This document shows, piece by piece, positions 7,853-14,533 of a stretch of 15,050 bases of DNA. Positions within the stretch are counted from its first letter, which is position 1, and the number at the start of each line of letters is the position of its first letter. Both the position numbers and the translations under genes were made by a program. The DNA comes from an uncultured Cellvibrio sp. GTDB taxonomy: Bacteria > Pseudomonadota > Gammaproteobacteria > Pseudomonadales > Cellvibrionaceae. The notes under the pieces were generated by a model. That model was not told the DNA's origin, ran no database searches, and worked only from the letters and a program-made list of their open reading frames with translations. The DNA lies in contig CAMPIG010000067.1 of NCBI GenBank assembly GCA_946886255.1, positions 1-15,050 of the forward strand, written 5' to 3'.

Positions 7853-8288
7853 ATAGTTGAAGCTTTGCTGGTACAGTCAAAGAGATGAATTTAGTCGATT
7901 TCGCGTCTTGCCACGAGCCTCGAATCTTGATGGATAGCGCGGACCCCGCAGGGAAACAGAGAGCTAACTCTTTATGAAACTCGAAATTTATCAGCTGAAA
8001 GACCGATAACAATAAACAATAGGTAGACGGATATCCACACCATCGGATGCGGTTGTATACCATGCCTTTTTTGCCCCGTAGCCTCCGAGTGTTAATGTGC
8101 ATGAAAAGACTCCTATCATCGTTAGCCACCAGTTACGCAATATGTCATTAACGGTATCGATAATTTTCGCATAGTGAACACACGGTCCTTAAGTCAACAC
8201 TTGGGTTCGATTCAATGTGGCACATCGACCGGGATGATCATTAATGTACTCAGGGTGCCTGCCAGAACGACTGTGTTTGCTGTTGTGT
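7853..8288. other. Gene-free stretch between convergent genes
   Basis: About 0.44 kb between two convergent genes. The longest open frame (minus, 7833-8129) has no ribosome binding site, overlaps the upstream gene's end and has an unnatural-looking composition. I see no clear terminator, tRNA, repeat or insertion-sequence end. It may be decayed sequence. Confidence 0.4.
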
Positions 8289-9518
8289 TCACGAGCAAGT
8301 CATCGCCTTTCGAGTAAACAAAACTTTTGAGAGCTGAAGCAGCAGTGGCGTGATGAGCCAGATGAGCGTGAACATAACAATTAAGATTAAGATCGTGGAA
8401 TACTCCGACCACTGAAGCAGTTTGTAAAAAAGTGTTTGTTTAAACTTCCGGAGGCTGTCAAAAGTGACCGCGACCGCCTTATATTTCAGCCATTCAGTTG
8501 GGGAGTCGGAGAGCTGAGCCGCAACATCAAAATCGTCTGGCTCCAGTGCTGACTTCGTGATTTCGTGAAACATAGCTAACGCCATGCCCTTATCGCCCTG
8601 CGCCTTATAATGAAACATCCGCATGCGCTTAACCCAGTCATCCGTCCTATTTAGTGCAGAGTATGCCTGCAGCTGATCCTGAGTGTGTTCATTCTGAATG
8701 CCGTAGGCTTTGAAGAGAGAGAACAATTTTGTTAATTGGGGGTAATGCCATGTAGGATGGCGTTCCGCCAGTGCAATCACTTTATCCAGGTTTGCTGCAT
8801 CCCTGTGCCTCTCGTAGGCGTCAGCATAGATCCAACTTCCATAGAAATCTTCACTCTCTGCCTGCGTCAAGATTCTGTAGTCGGCAGGATCGCTTGAAGG
8901 GCGATAAATGGAAGTATCCGACAGCACTACGGCTTGCCCATTGGGGACGGTCGTTTCCCAGTAAACGGAAACGCCATTCTCTGGCGCTTGCCAGCCGACA
9001 AACGCGTGACCTGGTGTATAGATGATGCCGATATCCAAACCCGAGGCAGCGGCAATACTCTGGAAAAGAATCGACCTCAAGTCACAGTCGAGCCCACCTT
9101 CAATCAATCCTTCGGTGAAGGTTGTCGATCGGCGGTAGTAATAGTGTCTGTCTATCAATAGGCTAATATTTTTAAAGTACGCACGCACGGTGATTGCGGT
9201 CGGAACAGCAGGAGGCTGAATCGCACGGGCTTGATGGAGCAGTGCCGCCAGAATCTGCCGGGCTTTATCAGGCTCGGTGGCCAGACCTGCATCAACCTCC
9301 ATGTCAATAATGCGACTGGCTAACAACCCTGCTGGCAGCGCCTCAACCTCGCCCCCAGTGGCGGATATCGGTTTCAGCCCCCTGCGCTCCTCCCATGTAC
9401 CAAGCGCGATTATTGCGAACCAAATAAATAGTACGGCAACAGTCACAACAACCAATTTAGAAACGCCAATCCAGGCAAAGTGGGCGATGGTACTCACGAT
9501 TTGTTTCTTGTGGGACAT
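8289..9518 (-). CDS. Membrane-anchored transglutaminase-like protein
   Basis: A 409-residue protein starting at the ATG at 9516-9518; the ribosome binding site is weak. Residues about 15-40 are a membrane helix (VSKLVVVTVAVLFIWFAIIA), and a second helix lies near 373-397 (STILILIVMFTLIWLITPLL) just before a short basic tail. Between them is a transglutaminase-like papain-fold core. Cys145 sits in GGLDCDLRSILFQSIA, His171 in YTPGHAFVGW, and W187-E188 (YWETT) occupies the place of the third catalytic residue, where Asp is more common. The region after about 215 is helical (ADAYERHRDAANLDKVIALAERHP) and may form TPR-like repeats. Topology suggests the enzyme core faces the periplasm. Family members are proteases or crosslinkers of unknown substrate. 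It is a lone gene divergent from the CRISPR locus, and a link to that locus is not shown. Confidence 0.75.
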   Translation of the reverse strand: MSHKKQIVSTIAHFAWIGVSKLVVVTVAVLFIWFAIIALGTWEERRGLKPISATGGEVEALPAGLLASRIIDMEVDAGLATEPDKARQILAALLHQARAIQPPAVPTAITVRAYFKNISLLIDRHYYYRRSTTFTEGLIEGGLDCDLRSILFQSIAAASGLDIGIIYTPGHAFVGWQAPENGVSVYWETTVPNGQAVVLSDTSIYRPSSDPADYRILTQAESEDFYGSWIYADAYERHRDAANLDKVIALAERHPTWHYPQLTKLFSLFKAYGIQNEHTQDQLQAYSALNRTDDWVKRMRMFHYKAQGDKGMALAMFHEITKSALEPDDFDVAAQLSDSPTEWLKYKAVAVTFDSLRKFKQTLFYKLLQWSEYSTILILIVMFTLIWLITPLLLQLSKVLFTRKAMTCS

Positions 9519-9876
9519 ACACGAGAGATTCTCTGAATTTCAGCAAGATCTGATTTTCTGAGTTTAGAGTCATGATCACAAGAAAAAAGTGATTATTGAT
9601 AAATTTTGCGCACATTGTTAGAAATAGAACTGAAGCTGTAGACCAGATGGAAGCGGAGGGAGGCATCATTGATATATGTAGCCATAGCGATTAAAGCGGT
9701 CGATAGTGTATTGAAATGGTTGTCGTCGTCGCATCCATTCTAAGGCAGCCATACAAATCAATAACTTAGGGAGCACGTGCTGGGAAGATTTGGTGGGCTT
9801 TACTCAAAGACGCCAGTCTGCACGTGTATGGTCTATACTTTATTTCTGTTTTTTTATTATTGAAACGCTTGATTCC
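9519..9876. other. Non-coding region upstream of the CRISPR-Cas locus
   Basis: About 0.36 kb without a gene. It contains a 10-bp palindrome AGCACGTGCT (9772-9781), a second GCACGTG (9820-9826), and a TATACT hexamer (9834-9839) that could be a cas9 promoter -10, but it has no good -35. The left part is the 5' flank of the transglutaminase-like gene. Confidence 0.4.
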
Positions 9877-9959
9877 AAATAAAAAACCCGCACGAGGCGG
9901 GTTTTGGGTACAGATTTATATCTTTATTGTAGTAACGGATCTCACCCCGGAAAACTACG
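9877..9959 (-). ncRNA. tracrRNA (type II-C)
   Basis: Read on the minus strand from about 9959 to 9877. The anti-repeat spans 9958-9927. Compared with the array repeat in crRNA sense, 20 bases match perfectly (plus-strand 9939-9958), 5 bases differ (9934-9938, an internal bulge), and 7 match again (9927-9933). This is the usual stem-bulge-stem of crRNA:tracrRNA. The bulge region and following bases read GAGATCCGTTACTACAATAA, very like the Neisseria tracrRNA. After the anti-repeat comes a 4-bp hairpin (AGAT/ATCT, 9912-9923; probable nexus), a short linker, then the terminator hairpin. At about 82 nt it is shorter than the Neisseria tracrRNA as I recall it. It pairs with pre-crRNA for RNase III processing and Cas9 loading. 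The 5' end is inferred. Confidence 0.9.
9881..9905 (-). terminator. Intrinsic terminator ending tracrRNA
   Basis: A perfect 9-bp stem: AAAACCCGC at 9883-9891 and GCGGGTTTT at 9897-9905 with a 5-base loop. On the minus strand it is followed by a six-T run, so it terminates tracrRNA. On the plus strand only four Ts follow, but it could still weaken transcription entering cas9 from upstream. Confidence 0.85.
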
Positions 9960-9964
9960 AAGGA

Positions 9965-9994
9965 ACAATAACACAATAGTTTTTAAGGAAACAA
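9965..9994 (-). promoter_or_regulatory. Probable tracrRNA promoter
   Basis: On the minus strand, TTGTTT (9989-9994) and TATTGT (9965-9970) are separated by 18 bp. The -10 is preceded by TGT, giving an extended -10 (TGTTATTGT). The predicted start is near 9958-9959, exactly at the beginning of the anti-repeat. Confidence 0.55.
9985..9990 (+). promoter_or_regulatory. cas9 ribosome binding site
   Basis: AAGGAA lies 9 nt before the ATG at 10000. It decides the cas9 start: the longer open frame from a TTG at 9904 would translate through the tracrRNA terminator and anti-repeat. Confidence 0.7.
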
Positions 9995-9999
9995 TACGG

Positions 10000-12900
10000 A
10001 TGAAGCAAACATGTACTTATGATTTGGGGCTTGATATAGGCATAGCTTCGGTTGGCTGGTGTGTCCTCGGTGAACAACATATTATCGATCTAGGGGTTCG
10101 CGCCTTTGATAAGGCTGAAACATCCGATGGCGAATCCCTCAACAGTGCGCGCCGCACTGCGCGCTTGTTGCGTCGTCGGTTGCGCCGTCGTGCCTGGCGC
10201 CTCCTCAAACTGGCCCGACTCTTCAAGCGCGAAGGTCTAATCGCCAGTAGTCAAATATTTCAGCAACAGATTCCTGTTACAAAATCGCTCTGGTTACTAC
10301 GTGTAGAGGCATTGGATCGTGCGCTGAATGGCGAAGAGTGGGCGCGTGTGATTTACCATATCTGCAAACACCGTGGTTTTTGGTTTGCGCGTAAGGCGGA
10401 AGCCGAGGGTTCGGAGGGTGGCAAGGTTAAGCAAGGCCTGGAGCGCACCCGTAAGCTGATGCAAGAAAATGGTTATCGTAGCGCTGCTGAGATGATGCTC
10501 GCGCAATTCCCGAATAATCAACGTAACAAACGCGGTGATTACGGCCAATCGTTAGGTCGAGAATTGCTTGCTGAAGAACTAGGCATTCTCTTCAAGCGCC
10601 AACGGGAACTGGGTAACCCTCATACAAGTGATAGTTTCGAGCAGGCGATCATCCACCCAGAAACGGGCTTGCTATGGCAGCAAAAGCCAGCGCTGTCGGG
10701 CGAGGCCATGCTCAACCTGATTGGCAAATGTACCTTTGAAAAAGCCGAGTATCGCGCGGCAAAACACACATGGTCAGCCGAGCGTTTTGTATGGCTCACA
10801 AAACTGAATAATCTTCGTATTAGCATCAATGGTACAACTCGCGGCCTCAATATAGATGAGCGTACCGCCGTGATTAACCTGCCCTATGAAAAAGCCAAAC
10901 TCAGCTATAAACAGTTAAAAAAACACATGGTCAAAGTGGGCTATTGGAGTGATTCAGTACGTTTTGCCGGGTTAAATTACCGTGAAGGCAGTAAGGACCC
11001 TGAAGATGTAAAGTTGATGGAACTAACCGGCTGGCATGAGCTGCGTAGCACCTTGGAAAAAAGCGGGCTAAAAACTGAATGGCATGGTATTGCCACTCAA
11101 CCAATGCTCCTGAATGCTATTGGATCAATACTCAGTATTTATAAGACTGACGAAGAGATCCGCACTCAACTTAGCAGCCACGGGCTTGCTGAATCGGTTA
11201 TTGAGGCATTCCTAAGTGTTAACTTTAGCGATTTTATTCGTTTATCGCTGAAAGCCCTTGACAGCATTTTGCCGGGTATGGAGCAAGGCCAACGCTATGA
11301 TGAAGCCTGCCTTGCTGCGGGCTACCACCACAGTGCGTTGAGCACATCTAACAATAGCCGTTATCTACCCGCTTTGGATGAGGATGCGCCCAATAATCCC
11401 GTTGTCAAACGGGCATTGAATCAAGCTCGCAAAGTAGTCAATGCTATTATTCGCCAATATGGCTCTCCCAATCGTGTGCATATTGAGATGGCAAGGGATT
11501 TATCGCGCCCATTGGATGAACGCTACAAAATCGAAAAAGCGCAGCTTGAGTTTGCAGAAAGAAATGAAAAGGATCGCCAACGCTTTGCGGAGGCTTTTGG
11601 TCGTCGCCCCACCGGACGGGAGTTTGAAAAATGGCAGCTTTATCATGAGCAGGATTGTAAGTGTGCCTACAGTCTTGCTCCCATTGATCTTAATCGTTTA
11701 ATTGACGACGTGGGATACGCCGAAGTCGATCACGCTTTACCTTATTCGCGTAGTTTTGATGACAGTAAAAGTAATAAAGTTCTGGTGCTCGTCCGTGAAA
11801 ATCGCGACAAAGGTAATCGCACTCCCTATGAATACCTCAATGGTGCAGATGATAGTGAGCGTTGGTTACATTATCTTGCTTTTGTCACTAGCAATAAAAA
11901 ATACCGACAAGCCAAGCGCGACCGATTATTGCGTCGCAACTTTGATAAAGACGAGGCTGCTGAATTTAAAGCGAGAAACCTTAATGACACGCGGTATGCC
12001 TGCCGTTACTTCAAAAACTTTATTGAACGCTATTTACAGCTTTCTGGGGCCGCGCAGCGTTGTGTTGTAGTCAGCGGTCAGCTCACTGGTTTTCTTCGGG
12101 CTCGATGGGGTCTCGCAAAGCTGCGCGAAGGTAGTGATCGACATCATGCCATTGATGCGGCTGTGGTCGCTGCATGTAACCACCAAATGGTTAAACGGCT
12201 TGCCGATTATGCTCGCCGCAAAGAAATGGAGCATGTTAAAACCGGATTGGTAGATATTGAAACGGGTGAAATTATTAACCCTGAAATGTTGCGCCAACTG
12301 GACGCGCATTTTCCGCGACCGTGGCCGCATTTTGAATTTGAGCTTTGCGTACGTGCGGGACTGGATCGCAGTACAGGCAAAGTCAGCCATGAGATTAGCG
12401 ATGAAAACTGGCGTGCACATTTGGCAGCGCTTGGATACAGTGAACCCATGCTTGCTGCCGCAAAACCGCTTTTCGTATCACGTGCACCCAAACGACGTAA
12501 TGGTGGTGCTGCACACAAGGATACGATCTATTCAGCGCGCCCAACGACTGAACTTCCCAATCGCGTTACTCAAAGGGTTGCATTAACAGCGCTCAAACTC
12601 AGCGATCTTGATCCAGACAATTGTAGCCTCACAGAGCCTCATAGAAACGAAGTGCTTTATACCGCATTACGTGAACGCTTAGAGTCCTTTGGTGGTAAAG
12701 CGGATAAAGCCTTTGCAGAACCTTTTTACAAACCAACTCGCGATGGCAGCGAAGGACCAATAGTCCGAACGGTTACCAAGGTAATTGAAAACCTATCTGG
12801 TATTCCCTTGCGCGGTGGAATTGCTAAAAATGACAGCATGATCCGGGTGGATGTATTTCAAAAAGATGGAAAATATCATCTGGTGCCCATTTATGTGCAG

Positions 12901-13248
12901 CATCGAGTGGCTAAGGAATTGCCAAACCGCGCGATTGTCGCCGCTAAAGATGAGGAAGAGTGGACGCTGATTGACGATACCTTCAGCTTCACATTCTCGT
13001 TATACCCCAACGATCTAGTTCAAGTTACTTTGAAGGGTAAACCCATCATCAGGGGCTATTATGCGGGTTGCGACAGAGCAACTGGTGCGATCAGCTTATG
13101 GGCACACGATAGAAACCAATCTGTCGGTAAGGATGGGCTCATCCGCAGCATTGGCGTTAAAATGGCACTCAATATTGAACGCTTCAATGTGGATGTGTTA
13201 GGTAATGTTTATCAGTCTAAAGCAGGGATGAGTCGTGGCCTGGCGTAG
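10000..13248 (+). CDS. cas9: Cas9 endonuclease, type II-C
   Basis: RNA-guided double-strand DNA nuclease, 1082 residues from the ATG at 10000, the same length I recall for Neisseria meningitidis Cas9. RuvC-I is LGLDIGIASVGW with catalytic D12; the arginine-rich bridge helix is at about 48-80 (RRTARLLRRRLRRRAWRLLK). A helical recognition lobe follows to about 480. RuvC-II is NRVHIEMARDL with E496; the HNH domain has VDHALPYSRSFDDSKSNK with H578 and a following NRDKGNRTPYEYL; RuvC-III is SDRHHAIDAA with H716 and D719. The C-terminal WED/PAM-interacting part includes AFAEPFYKPTRDG, MIRVDVFQKDGKYHLVPIY and DDTFSFTFSLYPNDLVQV, closely following Neisseria Cas9. All nuclease residues are intact, so it should be active. 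PAM-contact positions differ: D1025 and A1030 where Neisseria has His and Asn. It is first of cas9-cas1-cas2, with no csn2 or cas4, hence II-C. Confidence 0.98.
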   Translation: MKQTCTYDLGLDIGIASVGWCVLGEQHIIDLGVRAFDKAETSDGESLNSARRTARLLRRRLRRRAWRLLKLARLFKREGLIASSQIFQQQIPVTKSLWLLRVEALDRALNGEEWARVIYHICKHRGFWFARKAEAEGSEGGKVKQGLERTRKLMQENGYRSAAEMMLAQFPNNQRNKRGDYGQSLGRELLAEELGILFKRQRELGNPHTSDSFEQAIIHPETGLLWQQKPALSGEAMLNLIGKCTFEKAEYRAAKHTWSAERFVWLTKLNNLRISINGTTRGLNIDERTAVINLPYEKAKLSYKQLKKHMVKVGYWSDSVRFAGLNYREGSKDPEDVKLMELTGWHELRSTLEKSGLKTEWHGIATQPMLLNAIGSILSIYKTDEEIRTQLSSHGLAESVIEAFLSVNFSDFIRLSLKALDSILPGMEQGQRYDEACLAAGYHHSALSTSNNSRYLPALDEDAPNNPVVKRALNQARKVVNAIIRQYGSPNRVHIEMARDLSRPLDERYKIEKAQLEFAERNEKDRQRFAEAFGRRPTGREFEKWQLYHEQDCKCAYSLAPIDLNRLIDDVGYAEVDHALPYSRSFDDSKSNKVLVLVRENRDKGNRTPYEYLNGADDSERWLHYLAFVTSNKKYRQAKRDRLLRRNFDKDEAAEFKARNLNDTRYACRYFKNFIERYLQLSGAAQRCVVVSGQLTGFLRARWGLAKLREGSDRHHAIDAAVVAACNHQMVKRLADYARRKEMEHVKTGLVDIETGEIINPEMLRQLDAHFPRPWPHFEFELCVRAGLDRSTGKVSHEISDENWRAHLAALGYSEPMLAAAKPLFVSRAPKRRNGGAAHKDTIYSARPTTELPNRVTQRVALTALKLSDLDPDNCSLTEPHRNEVLYTALRERLESFGGKADKAFAEPFYKPTRDGSEGPIVRTVTKVIENLSGIPLRGGIAKNDSMIRVDVFQKDGKYHLVPIYVQHRVAKELPNRAIVAAKDEEEWTLIDDTFSFTFSLYPNDLVQVTLKGKPIIRGYYAGCDRATGAISLWAHDRNQSVGKDGLIRSIGVKMALNIERFNVDVLGNVYQSKAGMSRGLA

Positions 13249-14125
13249 TTTGCTGATCAGCCAACCGGCGCGCTTGACGATCAAGAACCGTCAATTGCTG
13301 CTGGAACAAGAGGCTGGCCTAAGCGCTAGCGTTCCTTTGGAAGATATTGCAGTCGTTGTGTTGGAAACTCCGCAAGCCACTATCACCAGTGCGCTTTTGG
13401 CCGAATTTGCTGCGCATGATGTGGCTGTGATTACCTGTGATGCTGCTCATCACCCGAATGGTGTCCTGCTGCCCTTTTTATCTCACAGCCGAACTTTCAA
13501 AGTCATGAAGCGACAGTTGGCACTAACGCGTCCGCAAAAAAAACGTGCCTGGCAAGGGGTTGTACAACAAAAGCTACGTAACCAGGCTACTTGTTTGGAT
13601 CAATTTACGACTGAGCGAGGACGTTTCTTGCGTGAACAGGCTGAGCGGGTTGGGTCGGGTGACCCGGAGAACCGTGAAGGCAGTGGTGCGCGCTATTACT
13701 TTGGCGAATTATTTGGGCGGAACTTCAGCCGCGAGCAAGAGGTTTGGCAAAACTCTGCGCTCAATTATGGTTATGCCATTATTCGTGCGGCTATCGCCCG
13801 CAGCTTGGTATGTCACGGATTTTTACCTGCTTTTGGCCTGCACCATCACAGCCAACTTAACGCCTTTAATCTTGCGGATGATTTTATCGAGCCACTGCGT
13901 CCCGTTGTTGACCTCTGGGTAAGGACACAGATCGTCGCCAGTGGCCAACTCAGTAACGCTGACAAAGCCGCCCTACTGCAAATTCTGTACTGCGACGTGA
14001 TTATGCCCAGCGGTAAGATGAATGTTTTGAGCGCAATAGATCATATGGTGCAAGCCTTCGGTCGTTTTTGCATTAAAGGCGATTACTCCAAGCTGGCATG
14101 GCCAGTGCTGACCACGGCGGTATAG
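13235..14125 (+). CDS. cas1: Cas1 spacer-integration nuclease
   Basis: A 296-residue protein, the usual size for type II Cas1. It starts at GTG 13235, within the last 14 bases of cas9, with AGGGA 7 nt upstream, so it is translationally coupled. The N-terminal beta domain (about 1-85) includes ISQPARLTIKNRQLLL and VVLETPQATITSALL. The C-terminal helical domain holds the metal-binding residues: E148 in NREGSGARYYFGELFG, histidines 203-205 in FGLHHHSQLNAFNLADDFIEP, and D215/D216. Cas1 with Cas2 forms the integrase that inserts new spacers at the array leader; in type II systems Cas9 and tracrRNA also help select protospacers by PAM. No damage is visible. Confidence 0.97.
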   Translation: MAWRSLLISQPARLTIKNRQLLLEQEAGLSASVPLEDIAVVVLETPQATITSALLAEFAAHDVAVITCDAAHHPNGVLLPFLSHSRTFKVMKRQLALTRPQKKRAWQGVVQQKLRNQATCLDQFTTERGRFLREQAERVGSGDPENREGSGARYYFGELFGRNFSREQEVWQNSALNYGYAIIRAAIARSLVCHGFLPAFGLHHHSQLNAFNLADDFIEPLRPVVDLWVRTQIVASGQLSNADKAALLQILYCDVIMPSGKMNVLSAIDHMVQAFGRFCIKGDYSKLAWPVLTTAV

Positions 14126-14134
14126 AGGCTTACT

Positions 14135-14467
14135 ATGAGCCAGGAGACAAGGAGGTTTATGCGCATACTCGTCTTTTTTGATTTGCCCACCATTACTAAA
14201 GCAGACAAGCGTGCGTATACGCTCTTTCGCCGCTTTTTATTGCAGGACGGTTACGACATGCTGCAATGGTCCGTGTACTCGCGCATCGTTAATGGCGAGG
14301 ATGATGTTAAGAAGCACCGGCAAAAGTTAGTGAAGAATTTACCGAAAAAAGGCTCGGTTCGCTGTATGAAAGTCAGCGAAAAACAATATGCCTCTATGGA
14401 GATCCTCATTGGAACTGCCACAGTTCAAGAAGAAAAAGTGAGTCTACAGCAGGTTTTACTCTTCTAA
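14135..14467 (+). CDS. cas2: Cas2 adaptation subunit
   Basis: A 110-residue protein with ATG at 14135, nine bases after the cas1 stop, and GAGG 6 nt upstream. It shows the Cas2 ferredoxin-like pattern: RILVFFDLPT with the conserved D16, YTLFRRFLLQDGYDMLQWSVYSR and a later KGSVRCMKVSEKQYASMEIL strand. It forms the central dimer of the Cas1-Cas2 integrase. The stop is 66 bp before the first repeat, and the minus-strand terminator lies in between. Confidence 0.96.
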   Translation: MSQETRRFMRILVFFDLPTITKADKRAYTLFRRFLLQDGYDMLQWSVYSRIVNGEDDVKKHRQKLVKNLPKKGSVRCMKVSEKQYASMEILIGTATVQEEKVSLQQVLLF

Positions 14468-14499
14468 ATGAGCAATTTTTTAACTGAAAAAGTAAGAAA

Positions 14500-14522
14500 A
14501 ACCCCCTGTAAAACAGGGGGTT
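14500..14522 (-). terminator. Intrinsic terminator for pre-crRNA
   Basis: A perfect 9-bp stem: AACCCCCTG at 14500-14508 and CAGGGGGTT at 14514-14522 with a TAAAA loop. On the minus strand the stem runs into a T-rich tract (TTTTTCTTACTTTTTC), so it ends transcripts coming from the array. On the plus strand it is followed by AGCGC and no T-run, so it is a poor terminator for the cas operon. Confidence 0.8.
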
Positions 14523-14533
14523 AGCGCACACAG

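Noticed and set aside
7833..8129. A 98-codon minus-strand open frame in the gap after the AT-rich membrane gene.
   Set aside because: No ribosome binding site, overlap with the end of the upstream gene, and composition unlike a folded protein.
9575..9595. Short hairpin ATCAC/GTGAT upstream of the transglutaminase-like gene.
   Set aside because: Only five base pairs with an A-rich loop; not enough for a terminator or operator call.
9904..9999. A 32-residue N-terminal extension of Cas9 from a TTG at 9904.
   Set aside because: It reads through the tracrRNA terminator stem and anti-repeat. The ATG at 10000 has a ribosome binding site and leads directly into the RuvC-I motif.
11441..12586. Several open frames of about 85-130 codons in other frames within cas9.
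   Set aside because: Cas9 is continuous and motif-complete through the whole region.
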